Shown here in pieces: positions 27,301-36,554 of a stretch of DNA of 64,000 bases (its first letter is position 1; each line of letters begins with the position of its first letter). Origin of the DNA: Vibrio sp. D404a (GTDB lineage: Bacteria > Pseudomonadota > Gammaproteobacteria > Enterobacterales > Vibrionaceae); contig NZ_JAHGAJ010000025.1 in assembly GCF_030248535.1 (NCBI RefSeq), positions 172,025 through 236,024 on the forward strand, given 5' to 3'. Position numbers and translations under genes: made by a program. The notes under the pieces were generated by a model. It did no database searches. It saw only the letters and a program-made list of their open reading frames with translations, and was not told the DNA's origin.

Positions 27301-28518
27301 CTAATCAAATCGATATGAAGAAGGCACCACAATCACTCCTTCTTTTGATATGTGGAATCGCTTGGCGTCTTCTTTACTGTCAACACCAATCATAGTCCCT
27401 GCTGGTACTTTAACGTGCTTATCTATGATGCAGTTTTGAATGTGGCAGTTTTTACCAATCTCTACATTCTCAAAAAGGATGCTGTCGATAACAATTGCCG
27501 CATTCTCGACTTTTACTTTAGGGAAGAAGATGGAGTTTTGCGCTGAGCCGCCCTCAATCACCACGCCATTGGCGATCATCGAATTAATGAAAATCCCTTG
27601 GTTGCCTTCGACCGATGCGATGGTGCGAGCTGGTGGGAGCTGCTGATCGTAGGTACGAATCGCCCAGTCCGGTTGATAAAGGTCGATAGGGGAGACCGGT
27701 TTAAGCAAGTCCATGTTGGATTGATAGTAAGAGTCGATGGTACCGACATCTCTCCAGTAAGCGTCTTGCGTCACTCGTCCCTCTTCACTGCCAAATTTAT
27801 ACGCATACACACTTTGATTGTTCACCAGTTTAGGGATGACATCTTTGCCGAAGTCGTGGCTAGAGTTTGGATCTTCCGCATCGTCTAATAGGGCGCGGGT
27901 CAGTACTTCTTTGTCGAAAATGTAGATACCCATCGAGGCCATGCTTCTCGTTGGTCTACCCGGAACACACGCGGGGTAGCGTGGTTTCTCGGTGAAGTTT
28001 TGAATTTGGTGAGACTCGTCAATTTCCATCACACCAAACTCTTTGGCTTCATCAATCGACACTTCCATACACGCGACCGTGAGATCGGCCTCTGTCTGTT
28101 TGTGCTGCTTGAGCATCGGCGCGTAGTCCATGCGGTAGATGTGATCACCAGACAGCACCACGACGTGCTTTGCTTCACTGCGAGAGAGTAGGTACAAGTT
28201 CTGATAGATGGCATCAGCCGTGCCGCTGTACCAGCTGTCTCCGGTACGCATTTGAGGGGGAACATTGGTGATGAACTCGCCAAGCTCTGGGTTGAGTACC
28301 GACCAGCCATCACGCAGGTGTTTCTGTAAAGAGTGGGATTTGTACTGAGTCAACACCAGTATTTGTCGCAAACCAGAATGTAAACAGTTTGCTAACGTGA
28401 AGTCGATGATTCGATATTTGCCACCAAATGGGACGGCGGGCTTGGCGCGGTTGTCTGTAAGTGGGGAAAGCCGAGAACCTACGCCACCTGCGAGTACGAT
28501 GGTTAGAGTGTCTTGCAT
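27301..28518 (-). CDS. glgC: glucose-1-phosphate adenylyltransferase
   Basis: 405 residues, typical GlgC length. The N-terminal nucleotidyl-transferase domain has LAGGVGSRLSPLTDNRAKPA and GGKYRIIDF, substrate motifs GTADAIYQNL and SGDHIYRMDY, and FTEKP for Glc-1-P binding. The C-terminal left-handed beta-helix has hexapeptide repeats (~300-390). Makes ADP-glucose for glycogen synthesis; no glgA, glgB or glgP is adjacent, so this is a stand-alone copy. Together with the amylase at 12332 it marks alpha-glucan metabolism. Confidence 0.96.
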   Translation of the reverse strand: MQDTLTIVLAGGVGSRLSPLTDNRAKPAVPFGGKYRIIDFTLANCLHSGLRQILVLTQYKSHSLQKHLRDGWSVLNPELGEFITNVPPQMRTGDSWYSGTADAIYQNLYLLSRSEAKHVVVLSGDHIYRMDYAPMLKQHKQTEADLTVACMEVSIDEAKEFGVMEIDESHQIQNFTEKPRYPACVPGRPTRSMASMGIYIFDKEVLTRALLDDAEDPNSSHDFGKDVIPKLVNNQSVYAYKFGSEEGRVTQDAYWRDVGTIDSYYQSNMDLLKPVSPIDLYQPDWAIRTYDQQLPPARTIASVEGNQGIFINSMIANGVVIEGGSAQNSIFFPKVKVENAAIVIDSILFENVEIGKNCHIQNCIIDKHVKVPAGTMIGVDSKEDAKRFHISKEGVIVVPSSYRFD

Positions 28519-28664
28519 GTCAGAACCTCAATGTATTTATGATTATGCCAAGACTACTGCAAGCTTTAAGCCATATGTAAGTTGTTGAATTATAGTGTTG
28601 AAAAGATGATAACAGGTACAGGTGCACCAAAATAGCACACGGGGTAAGTGTAAAGGAAATAATT

Positions 28665-28679
28665 GCACCGAACTGGTGC
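28665..28679. promoter_or_regulatory. perfect 5-5-5 palindrome in the glgC-ompW region
   Basis: GCACCGAACTGGTGC, with a related GGTGCACC at 28621-28628. Possible operator; the protein is unknown. Confidence 0.3.
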
Positions 28680-28812
28680 GCTGGGTGTGTTCAGTGTTTT
28701 GTTTAACAAAATGATGCACGGGAAAGTTGCATTACAAAAGTGTCAATAAATTGGGTGGATAGAGTGATCGAGGTTAAATAAATTTATATAAATACTCATA
28801 AGTTTTCACAAA

Positions 28813-28826
28813 TTGATTTCCATCAA
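28813..28826 (+). promoter_or_regulatory. FNR box upstream of ompW
   Basis: TTGATTTCCATCAA matches the FNR consensus TTGAT-N4-ATCAA at all ten defined positions. It is centred about 27-30 bp ahead of a TACCTT-like -10 (28847-28852), the class II activator arrangement. OmpW is known to be oxygen-regulated through FNR in enteric bacteria. Confidence 0.75.
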
Positions 28827-28916
28827 TAATGTGGGGTTATTGTGTGCTACCTTGCACGCAAAATAAGAAATGATTACTGACTCATCAATAAGTAAGCCCT
28901 ACAAAAGGAAATAATA

Positions 28917-29576
28917 ATGAAAAAAACAGTATGTGGTATTGCGGTTCTTTCAGCCCTTATGTCTGCTAACGTTCTTGCTCACAGCGAAGGCGATTTCATC
29001 GTTCGTGTCGGTGCAGCAACGGTATCTCCAAATGACAGCAGTGGTGATGTTCTTGACACTGCTGGTGCTGAGTTCTCAGTAGATTCAAACACGCAGCTAG
29101 GTCTGACACTTGGCTACATGTTTACTGACAACATCAGCTTCGAAGTACTGGCCGCGACTCCATTTTCTCACAGCATTTCTACTAACTTTGGTGGCCTAGG
29201 AGAAATTGCTGATACCAAGCACCTTCCACCAACGTTTATGGTTCAATACTACTTCGGTGACTCGCAAAGTGATTTCCGCCCATACGTGGGTGCGGGTATC
29301 AACTACACCGTGTTCTTCGACGAGTCTCTGAATAGCAAAGCCAAAGCAGCAGGTCTAAGTGATTTATCGCTAGATGACTCTTGGGGCTTGGCAGCAAACG
29401 TTGGTATGGACTACATGATCAATGATGATTGGTTCTTAAACGCATCGGTTTGGTATGCAGATATCGGTACAACAGCAAAGTATAAGCACACAGCTGGTGT
29501 TACAACCACTCAATACTCAACTGACGTAGACATCGACCCATGGGTATTCATGATCGGCGGTGGTTACAACTTCTAA
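28917..29576 (+). CDS. ompW: outer-membrane protein OmpW
   Basis: 219 residues. Signal peptide (MKKTVCGIAVLSALMSANVLA), then an eight-stranded barrel of OmpW type: EGDFIVRVGAATVSPNDSSG at the start, GLTLGYMFTDNISFEVLAATPF, FRPYVGAGINYT and the terminal WVFMIGGGYNF ending in aromatic Phe. OmpW forms a narrow hydrophobic channel and responds to oxygen and salinity. An FNR box upstream supports anaerobic control. Own terminator. Confidence 0.95.
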   Translation: MKKTVCGIAVLSALMSANVLAHSEGDFIVRVGAATVSPNDSSGDVLDTAGAEFSVDSNTQLGLTLGYMFTDNISFEVLAATPFSHSISTNFGGLGEIADTKHLPPTFMVQYYFGDSQSDFRPYVGAGINYTVFFDESLNSKAKAAGLSDLSLDDSWGLAANVGMDYMINDDWFLNASVWYADIGTTAKYKHTAGVTTTQYSTDVDIDPWVFMIGGGYNF

Positions 29577-29623
29577 ATAGATGATTATTCCCATCGTTCT
29601 AATTAATCAACTGCTTTAACTTT

Positions 29624-29655
29624 AAGCGCTCAAGCACCAGCCAGCTTGGGCGTTT
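29624..29655 (+). terminator. terminator of ompW
   Basis: AAGCGCTCAAGC / GCTTGGGCGTTT stem (one GU pair) followed by a T-run. Confidence 0.85.
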
Positions 29656-29851
29656 TTTTGTATCTGGGCTTTTTATGCTTGTGCGTTTTTATGTTGATGT
29701 GTTTTCGGTAGACATAACAGTATCGTGATATATACAACACTGCTTTTATAAATATAATTCAAATCGATGGATGTAACTTTTTATTAACCAATTTGTAGGC
29801 GAGGTGTCATAGAACAGCTCTAGGATTGCGACTTTCGATCATGGAGGATAT

Positions 29852-31693
29852 ATGAAAAAGCACTCGCTAAAACTCAATGGATTTAACCTAAGCAAGACTC
29901 AACTTTTCACTTCAATTTCTGTCTCAATCGCTCTGATGGGTTGTTCACAATCGAGCACCAATCAAGAAAGCGAACTTGTGGCTGCTTTTTCTGCGCCGAC
30001 TTTTTATGGTTATGAATGTCAAGCGCCAACACAACCAATGTCCTCTTCTAAAGAAGTCACGGGCATTCGCTTGGTTGGCACCTCGGTCGCTGACGCACCT
30101 TTTGATACGTCAGCTGCAGAGATCGTCAGCTACGATGTTTGCACCGATAAACTCTACGTTGTGAATGCTCAAGCAAAAAAAGTGGATGTGTTGTCGCTGG
30201 ATGCTGATGGCAAGCCAAGTGCAGAAGGTTCAATCGATTTGCAGTCGGCAGCGAGTGCGTCTGGGATCAATATTGGTGCAGCTAACAGTGTTTCTACCCA
30301 CAATGGGTTGGTGGCGGTCGCTATCGAGAATGCAGACAAACAGTCTAACGGTTTGATTGCGCTGTATCGTTCGGACACGCTAGAGCTGATTACCACTTTT
30401 AACGCAGGTGCACTGCCAGACATGGTGAGCTTTTCGAAAGACGGACGTTATATCGCTGCCGCTAACGAAGGTGAGCCGAACGCGGATTACACTATTGACC
30501 CAGAAGGCAGCGTGACCTTAATCGATTTATTACAAGGACCACAAGATGCTGTCGTTAAGCAAATCGACTTTAAGGCCTTTAATGCTGAGCAATCACGCCA
30601 TAGCGAACTCAGCGACAAGGTTCGTATCTCTGCACCAAATGCAACTGTAGCTCAAGATCTAGAACCTGAGTACCTAACTTTCTCGGACAACGGTAAGCTT
30701 TATGTGGCCCTGCAAGAGAACAATGCCCTAGCAGCGATTGATGTCAAAACGGCTACGGTTGATGCGATCTTCGGTCTGGGCGGAAAGTCATGGGCTAACG
30801 CAGAGCTAGACGCGTCGAATAAAGACAAAAAACTGGGTAACTTCCAAAGCTATGACATGCTTGAAGGGCTTTATATGCCAGACAGCATCGCGAGCTATAG
30901 CGTCAATGGAGCTACCTACATCGTAACGGCCAATGAAGGTGATGGCCGAGAGTATGGTATTGACACTACTCAGAAAGCTTGTGATGAACTTGGTTACAAG
31001 TGGGATGGTGATGATTTCCAAGGCACGGCACAATACTCAACAGTAGAAGATTTCTGCATAGCGTATGTAGACGAAGTGCGCGGTAAAAAGTTGGATGTCG
31101 CGGACGATCACCCATTAGCAGAAGCCTTAAAAGACAACAAGCAGCTAGCTCGTCTAAAGGTGATTAAGCCTCAACAGACGTTGCAAGCGGATCAAAAAGT
31201 TCAAGCATTTGGTTCTCGATCGTTCTCTATTTGGGATGAATCAGGTGAGTTGGTCTTCGATAGTGGTGATGACTTCGCCAAGATTGTTTATCAACAGCAG
31301 CCAGAGCATTTCAATAGCACCAATGACAACAACATGAGTGGCGATGATCGCAGCGATGATAAAGGTGTTGAGCCAGAAGCTATTGAAGTGGCGATGATCA
31401 ATGGTAAGCATTACGCGTTCATTGGCTTAGAGCGTCATGGTGGCATCATGGTTTATGACGTGACGGATCCAAAAGAGAGTCGTTTTATCAGTTACTTAAA
31501 TAACCGCGACTTCTCACAACCAGTTTGCACAAAAGTGGATGAAGACGGCGATTGTGACAACGATACCTACAACCCGAAAGCGGGTGATTTAGGGCCTGAA
31601 TCGATTAAATACTTTAGCCGTTCTGGTGAGCACTTTATTGCCGTTGGCAGTGAAGTGAGTGGCACGACATCGGTGTTTCGTATCGAATTCTAA
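29852..31693 (+). CDS. choice-of-anchor I beta-propeller lipoprotein
   Basis: 613 residues. An extended N terminus leads to a lipobox (SIALMGCSQSS, Cys ~31). The body is recognised as the choice-of-anchor-I family, a beta-propeller of long repeats with LVGTSVADAPFDTSAAEIVS, ADYTIDPEGSVTLIDL and a C-terminal GVEPEAIEVAMINGKHYAFI then LERHGGIMVYDVTDP. Acidic Asp/Asn clusters suggest calcium binding. Exported and surface or periplasm anchored; some relatives are linked with phosphate-ester metabolism, but no catalytic claim can be made. GGAGGATAT precedes the ATG. Confidence 0.85.
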   Translation: MKKHSLKLNGFNLSKTQLFTSISVSIALMGCSQSSTNQESELVAAFSAPTFYGYECQAPTQPMSSSKEVTGIRLVGTSVADAPFDTSAAEIVSYDVCTDKLYVVNAQAKKVDVLSLDADGKPSAEGSIDLQSAASASGINIGAANSVSTHNGLVAVAIENADKQSNGLIALYRSDTLELITTFNAGALPDMVSFSKDGRYIAAANEGEPNADYTIDPEGSVTLIDLLQGPQDAVVKQIDFKAFNAEQSRHSELSDKVRISAPNATVAQDLEPEYLTFSDNGKLYVALQENNALAAIDVKTATVDAIFGLGGKSWANAELDASNKDKKLGNFQSYDMLEGLYMPDSIASYSVNGATYIVTANEGDGREYGIDTTQKACDELGYKWDGDDFQGTAQYSTVEDFCIAYVDEVRGKKLDVADDHPLAEALKDNKQLARLKVIKPQQTLQADQKVQAFGSRSFSIWDESGELVFDSGDDFAKIVYQQQPEHFNSTNDNNMSGDDRSDDKGVEPEAIEVAMINGKHYAFIGLERHGGIMVYDVTDPKESRFISYLNNRDFSQPVCTKVDEDGDCDNDTYNPKAGDLGPESIKYFSRSGEHFIAVGSEVSGTTSVFRIEF

Positions 31694-31722
31694 TACGGTT
31701 ATGGAATATTGATTGAAACCAT

Positions 31723-31746
31723 AAGGGTGAGCTTAGGCTTGCCCTT
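31723..31746 (+). terminator. terminator of the beta-propeller lipoprotein gene
   Basis: AAGGGTGAGC-TTAG-GCTTGCCCTT hairpin with two GU pairs, followed by T-rich sequence. Confidence 0.75.
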
Positions 31747-31914
31747 TTTTATTGATAAGTGATCAATTTAACACTTGTTTCACATTTGCATAGTATTTAA
31801 TTGCACAATGTTCGGTCGCAGAGTAATGTTTTAAACGGTTCAAAAAACGATCAGTTAATGAAATCTGTAGCTAGGTTTACATCTAATTACGGTTTAATAA
31901 TCAAGGAGATGATT

Positions 31915-32841
31915 GTGCTTAAACGTAATTTATTAGTGGCGTTATTCGCGATTCTACCAGCCATGGCAAGTGCTGAAAACTATTCAATTGGTACCGGTGG
32001 TCAGAGCGGTATTTACTATCCATTTGGTGGTGCTTTGGCAAAAGTCTGGTCTGAAAATGTGCCAGATGTGAATGCAAAAGCGGAAGTGACAGCAGCCTCA
32101 GTTGAGAACACGATTAAGGTCGTCCGCGGTGATATGATCGCAGGTATCGCAATGGGTAACGTTGTGTTGGATGCTTATAATGGCGAAGGCAAGTTCCCTA
32201 AAAAAATGCCAGTGAAGACGCTGTTTGCTCTCTATCCAAATCTGGTTCATACCCTAACTCTTAAAGATTCAGGTATCGATTCGCTAGCACAGCTTAAAGG
32301 CAAGCGTGTTTCTCTTGGTGCACCTGCAAGTGGTACAGCGGTAACATCGGCAGCGCTGCTAGAGTCGATGGGTATTGATGTGAAAAACGACATCGATGCG
32401 GTTTACCTAAACTACTCAGAAACAACAAATGCACTGGCGAATGGTCAAATCGATGCAGGTTTCATCGTGGGTGGTCAAGGTGTTGGTGCGGTAACGCAAA
32501 TCGCCCTAACTCATGACATTAAAGTGCTCTCTATTTCAGAAGAAGAGAGTGCCAACTTCATGAAACAGTATCCAGCTTACAGTGCATACGATATTCCAGC
32601 AGGCGTTTATAACAAGGTTGAGCCAGTATCGACATTAAGCGTGTGGAACGTGCTAGTGGTTAATGCCAATATGAGTGATGACATGGCATTTAACCTAACA
32701 AAAGCGGCATTTGAGAACATTGGTGATATTCGTAAGGTCGTAAAAATGGCTGAGATGACGACACCAGAAAATGCATCTCGATTGCAAGGCGTACCGCTTC
32801 ATGCGGGTGCTCAGAAGTATCTAGACTCGGTAAGCAAATAA
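31915..32841 (+). CDS. TAXI-family TRAP solute-binding protein
   Basis: About 308 residues. Signal peptide (LKRNLLVALFAILPAMASA), then the TAXI signature YSIGTGGQSGIYYPFGGALA. Further family motifs: LGAPASGTAVTSAALLES and IDAGFIVGGQG. TAXI proteins deliver substrates (dicarboxylates or amino acids in characterised cases) to fused TRAP permeases. The GTG start at 31915 is preferred because AAGGAG is 6 nt upstream; the ATG at 31909 is too close to it. Paired with the permease at 32914. Confidence 0.92.
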   Translation: MLKRNLLVALFAILPAMASAENYSIGTGGQSGIYYPFGGALAKVWSENVPDVNAKAEVTAASVENTIKVVRGDMIAGIAMGNVVLDAYNGEGKFPKKMPVKTLFALYPNLVHTLTLKDSGIDSLAQLKGKRVSLGAPASGTAVTSAALLESMGIDVKNDIDAVYLNYSETTNALANGQIDAGFIVGGQGVGAVTQIALTHDIKVLSISEEESANFMKQYPAYSAYDIPAGVYNKVEPVSTLSVWNVLVVNANMSDDMAFNLTKAAFENIGDIRKVVKMAEMTTPENASRLQGVPLHAGAQKYLDSVSK

Positions 32842-32853
32842 CATCTCTACCTC

Positions 32854-32878
32854 AGGGTAAGTGGCTCTCACTTACCCT
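32854..32878 (+). terminator. intercistronic hairpin between TAXI SBP and permease
   Basis: AGGGTAAGTG-GCTCT-CACTTACCCT, 10-bp perfect stem followed by TTTTTA. Probably a leaky terminator or mRNA-stabilising hairpin that makes binding protein in excess over permease. Confidence 0.8.
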
Positions 32879-32913
32879 TTTTATCAATTCGTTCTTATCC
32901 AGCAGGCATTAAT

Positions 32914-34827
32914 ATGGATATTACCCCTGATAATCAAAACGCGTCACCTCAGCATTTACCCTATGAAAAACTCGTTAAAACAATGGGCTACCTGACTTTA
33001 GTTGTCGCGGTAGCTTTGTCGGTTTTTCAAATATGGCAAGGTGTGAGTTCAACGATCTCAGCAACTTATTTTAGACCTATCCACCTGTGCTGGGTCTTGG
33101 TCTTGATCTTCCTTCACTATCCATTGATCGCCAATCGAGAAAATAAGCTTTTTGTGGTGGGCAAGCTGATCGATGTGATCTTGTGTGGCGTGGTGGTATT
33201 CGCAGGCTATCGTCTGTGGATCTTCGATTACAACGACATCAACCATCTATTTTACGGGCTGCAGTTTGCGGATATGTTCGCTGGCAGTGCTTTGTTGGTG
33301 CTGCTCTTGGAAGGGTGTCGACGTACCGTGGGCTGGGTGATGGTGTTCATTGCAGCGCTGTTCCTCGCTTATAGTGCGTTCGGTGACATGTTGCCAAGTG
33401 GCTTTGCAATCAAGGCTTATACATTACAAGAGTTGATTCAGTTCCAGATCTATTCAGCTAATGGTGTGTTTGGCTCTGCCTTGGGGATAGCGGCGACAAC
33501 CGTGTTTATCTTTGTATTGTTTGGTGCATTCCTTGAGGTGACGGGGGCAGGTAAGTTCTTTATCGATCTCGCCTTCTCAATCGCAGGTAAATACCGTGGC
33601 GGACCAGCCAAAGCAGCGGTATTAGCTTCGGCCGGATTAGGTTCGATATCTGGTTCTGCGATTGCCAATACAGTGACGACGGGCTCGATCACTATCCCGA
33701 TGATGAAAAAGCTTGGTTATAAGCCAGAGCAAGCCGCGGGTATTGAAGCCGCTGCCTCAACAGGTGGACAGATTATGCCACCGATCATGGGCGCAGGTGC
33801 GTTCGTGATGGCCCAGTTTACTGGCGTGCCTTATAGCGAAATCATGATCGCCTCGATTGCGCCGGCCATTCTCTACTTCTTCTGTACTCTGCTTTATGTC
33901 CACCTGATGGCGTGCAAGCTTAACCTTAAAGCGGTGAGCAAAACCGAAGCTGTGATTGCGGTGATGAAAGACGGTGCCCACCACTTGATTCCGTTGATTC
34001 TGATCACGGTACTCTTGATGATGGCTTACTCACCACTGTTAGTGGGTGTTGCGGGATGTACCGCGATTCTACTAACAGCGGCGCTGCGTAAACATAGCCG
34101 AATCGGGCTGACGAAGTTCATTGAAGGAATGAAAAACGGTGCGCTAATGGCACTGCCTATATCGGCCGCGTGTGGTGCTGCTGGTATCATTGTTGGTGTG
34201 GTTGGCCAAACAGGCATTGGCTTGCAGTTTACTCAGTTTGTGATGGATTTTTCTGGCGGGTGCATGCTTATCGCATTGGGCTTGATCAGCTTAGTGGCCT
34301 TGGTATTGGGTATGGGATTGCCAGTAACGGCTGCATATATCGTACTTGCGGTTATGGCGGTGCCAATGCTTAGTGATTTTGGCCTGCCACTGCTAACGGC
34401 TCACCTTATCGTATTCTGGTTGTCACAGACTTCTAACGTCACCCCTCCGATTGCACTAGCCGCCTTCGCTGGCGCAGGGGTTGCGAACGCCAATCCAATG
34501 AAGTCTTCGGTTGAAGCGTTCAAGTTAGCGGGCGGTCTGTTCATCATCCCAATCATGATGGCGTACACCAGTATTGTGAATCCGAATGATGGCATGCCAG
34601 CACTGCTGTTCTCTATCGTTCAGACACTCACAATCATCGTTGCGATAGCTATCGCGATTGAAGGTTATCTGATTCGCTCACTGAACATGGTTGAACGTTT
34701 GGTGGCATTGCTCGCTATCCCATTGTTGCTCCTTAATCCATTCGGCTTAGGTCCTCTGGGTATCGCGATCATTGTTGGTCTAATAGTCATCCAATGGCGC
34801 AGCCGTGAGGTTGCTCAACAAGCGTAA
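32914..34827 (+). CDS. fused TRAP transporter permease (4TM+12TM)
   Basis: 637 residues with about 17-18 membrane segments: an N-terminal DctQ-like four-helix part (~20-135) joined to a DctM-like part. Motifs: AAVLASAGLGSISGSAIANT, AAASTGGQIMPPIMGAGAFV and GMGLPVTAAYIVLAVMAVP. Fused permeases are the usual partners of TAXI proteins. Sodium-driven uptake in the inner membrane. The last 35 codons reappear in diverged form at 46085, on the far side of the sugar-acid island. Confidence 0.93.
   Translation: MDITPDNQNASPQHLPYEKLVKTMGYLTLVVAVALSVFQIWQGVSSTISATYFRPIHLCWVLVLIFLHYPLIANRENKLFVVGKLIDVILCGVVVFAGYRLWIFDYNDINHLFYGLQFADMFAGSALLVLLLEGCRRTVGWVMVFIAALFLAYSAFGDMLPSGFAIKAYTLQELIQFQIYSANGVFGSALGIAATTVFIFVLFGAFLEVTGAGKFFIDLAFSIAGKYRGGPAKAAVLASAGLGSISGSAIANTVTTGSITIPMMKKLGYKPEQAAGIEAAASTGGQIMPPIMGAGAFVMAQFTGVPYSEIMIASIAPAILYFFCTLLYVHLMACKLNLKAVSKTEAVIAVMKDGAHHLIPLILITVLLMMAYSPLLVGVAGCTAILLTAALRKHSRIGLTKFIEGMKNGALMALPISAACGAAGIIVGVVGQTGIGLQFTQFVMDFSGGCMLIALGLISLVALVLGMGLPVTAAYIVLAVMAVPMLSDFGLPLLTAHLIVFWLSQTSNVTPPIALAAFAGAGVANANPMKSSVEAFKLAGGLFIIPIMMAYTSIVNPNDGMPALLFSIVQTLTIIVAIAIAIEGYLIRSLNMVERLVALLAIPLLLLNPFGLGPLGIAIIVGLIVIQWRSREVAQQA
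34719..34827 (+). repeat. left direct repeat flanking the sugar-acid island (3' end of TRAP permease)
   Basis: This 109-bp gene end matches 46084-46192 at about 85 of 109 positions, same orientation and offset 11,365 bp. Most differences are synonymous. Confidence 0.85.
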
Positions 34828-34854
34828 CCTGTTTTGAAGTTATATAAATACGAG

Positions 34855-34884
34855 AAAGGGATCTGAATGTTCAGACCCCTTTTT
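34855..34884 (+). terminator. terminator of the TAXI-TRAP permease gene
   Basis: AAAGGGATCTGAA / TTCAGACCCCTTT hairpin (one A/C mismatch) followed by T residues. It resembles the terminator at 46214, which follows the duplicated gene end. Confidence 0.8.
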
Positions 34885-34966
34885 GTTAACTAGATATTAT
34901 ACTTGCGATCTTTTCTTGTTTTGATGTTATCCGTGAAAATTTAATTAATTGTTTTATCGCTCGGGG

Positions 34967-36433
34967 CTACAGTACTGCTTCCATCACCGCTTTCTTAGCG
35001 CCTTTTTGTTCAATATTGATGTACGCCTGAGTAATAGCATCAATAACAGATTTCTGTTGAACAATGGATTGGTCGAAGATCGTTTCTTCACTCAAAAGAG
35101 CGTTAATTAGTGGCTCAATTGAGTCGTGTTTTTTACTGATTGACAATAAATGATCAGAGAGAGGGTCTACTACCTCAATCGGTTGATTGTTTTCATCAAT
35201 ACCTCTGATGTAGCGCATCCATGCCGCAGTACCTAATGCTAAAGCGGTAAAATCACGCTCGCCTTTGGCTAGAATGCCCATCGATTCAATAATACGTTGC
35301 GGTAGCTTTTGGCTGCCGTCCATAGCGATCTGATGCGTCTTATGCTTTAAATGTGGATTTGAAAATCGATTTAAGAGCAGCTCGGAATACTCGATGAGAT
35401 TGATATTATCGAGCTCTTGTAGGGTTGGTTTTTGCTCATTGAGCATAAGACGACGAGTCATTTCTTTGAAGCTAGGGTTTTCCATCGTATCCGAAATATA
35501 TTCATATCCGGATAAGTACCCTGTGTAAGCGAGAAAAGAGTGGCTACCATTGAGCATTCTAAGCTTCATTTCTTCATAAGGCTGCACATCTTTTACGAGT
35601 GATACACCATCAATTAGCTGCCATTCAGGGCGGCCAGAAACAAAGTTATCTTCAATAACCCATTGCAAAAAGGGTTCTGTGATCAGTCCACAAGGATCAA
35701 ACTTGCCAGTTAATGATTCGATAGTTTTCAATGATTCGTCGGTCATTGCGGGAACAATTCTATCAACCATTGTGCTAGGGAAGCTGGTATGGATTGAAAT
35801 CCATTCAGATAAACCCGGGTCTATGATGTTGGCATAAGCAATAATGGCGGCTTTCGTTACTTCCCCGTTATGGGGCATGTTGTCACAGGACATGACACTG
35901 AAGGCAGGTAGGTTTCGTTCTTTTCTCAAACTTAACGCAGCAACAATCACACCTAAGGCGGATTTTGGTGCTTTAGGATTAGCGATGTCTTGAGTAATCA
36001 ACGGGTGTCCAGCATGAAATTGGCGAGTGTTCGGGTCTACACAATAGCCTTTTTCAGTAATCGTTAATGAAACGATCGATACTTGGGGCTCTGCCATTCT
36101 TTCTATAATCGAGTCAATTCCGTCTAGGATAGGGTGCATACTATCTATCACTGATTCGATAGTGTGAACATTGGTGGTGGTATGATCTTGTTCAACGACA
36201 GTGTAGCGATGGTCTTGCTCTCTCAACTCTTGAATAAAGGGCTTTCCACTAAACAAGCTTACGGTCGTATAGCCCCAATCACTAGGCGTTATTTGGTTGA
36301 GTTTTTCTAATACCAAAGCCTGGTGAGCACGGAAAAATGCACCACAACCAATATGAACGATTCGGTTTTTAAGTGACGAGCGATCATAGTTTGAATGTGA
36401 TAATTGATCATATTCAGTTCGACTAGAAGCCAT
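34967..36433 (-). CDS. uxuB: D-mannonate oxidoreductase / fructuronate reductase
   Basis: 488 residues of the long-chain mannitol dehydrogenase family. N-terminal Rossmann part with RIVHIGCGAFFRAHQALVLE; catalytic Lys/Asn/His motif in KLRMLNGSHSFLAY. It interconverts D-fructuronate and D-mannonate with NAD(H). The start at 36433 has GAGGAT about 8 nt upstream; the open frame extends to 36523 without a ribosome binding site. Last gene of the minus-strand operon regulator-dehydrogenase-UxuB. UxuA, which uses its product, is on the plus strand at 43290. Confidence 0.92.
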   Translation of the reverse strand: MASSRTEYDQLSHSNYDRSSLKNRIVHIGCGAFFRAHQALVLEKLNQITPSDWGYTTVSLFSGKPFIQELREQDHRYTVVEQDHTTTNVHTIESVIDSMHPILDGIDSIIERMAEPQVSIVSLTITEKGYCVDPNTRQFHAGHPLITQDIANPKAPKSALGVIVAALSLRKERNLPAFSVMSCDNMPHNGEVTKAAIIAYANIIDPGLSEWISIHTSFPSTMVDRIVPAMTDESLKTIESLTGKFDPCGLITEPFLQWVIEDNFVSGRPEWQLIDGVSLVKDVQPYEEMKLRMLNGSHSFLAYTGYLSGYEYISDTMENPSFKEMTRRLMLNEQKPTLQELDNINLIEYSELLLNRFSNPHLKHKTHQIAMDGSQKLPQRIIESMGILAKGERDFTALALGTAAWMRYIRGIDENNQPIEVVDPLSDHLLSISKKHDSIEPLINALLSEETIFDQSIVQQKSVIDAITQAYINIEQKGAKKAVMEAVL

Positions 36434-36554
36434 ATAAATATCCTCAGATGTAAGCGAATTTGGGAGAGCGAATGAGCTATCGAAGTCTCCAAATGAGTAT
36501 TGGAGACTTAATAAGTTGAACAAAACGTATATGGATTATTGCCAATACGAGCTG

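Larger units (their letters stand above)
28519..28916. other. divergent glgC-ompW intergenic region
   Basis: 398 bp containing both promoters, the FNR box and a GCACC-N5-GGTGC palindrome. No gene seen. Confidence 0.6.

Noticed and set aside
36434..36523. Longer UxuB starting at 36523
   Set aside because: No ribosome binding site there; a good one precedes 36433, and the extra 30 residues are not family-like.
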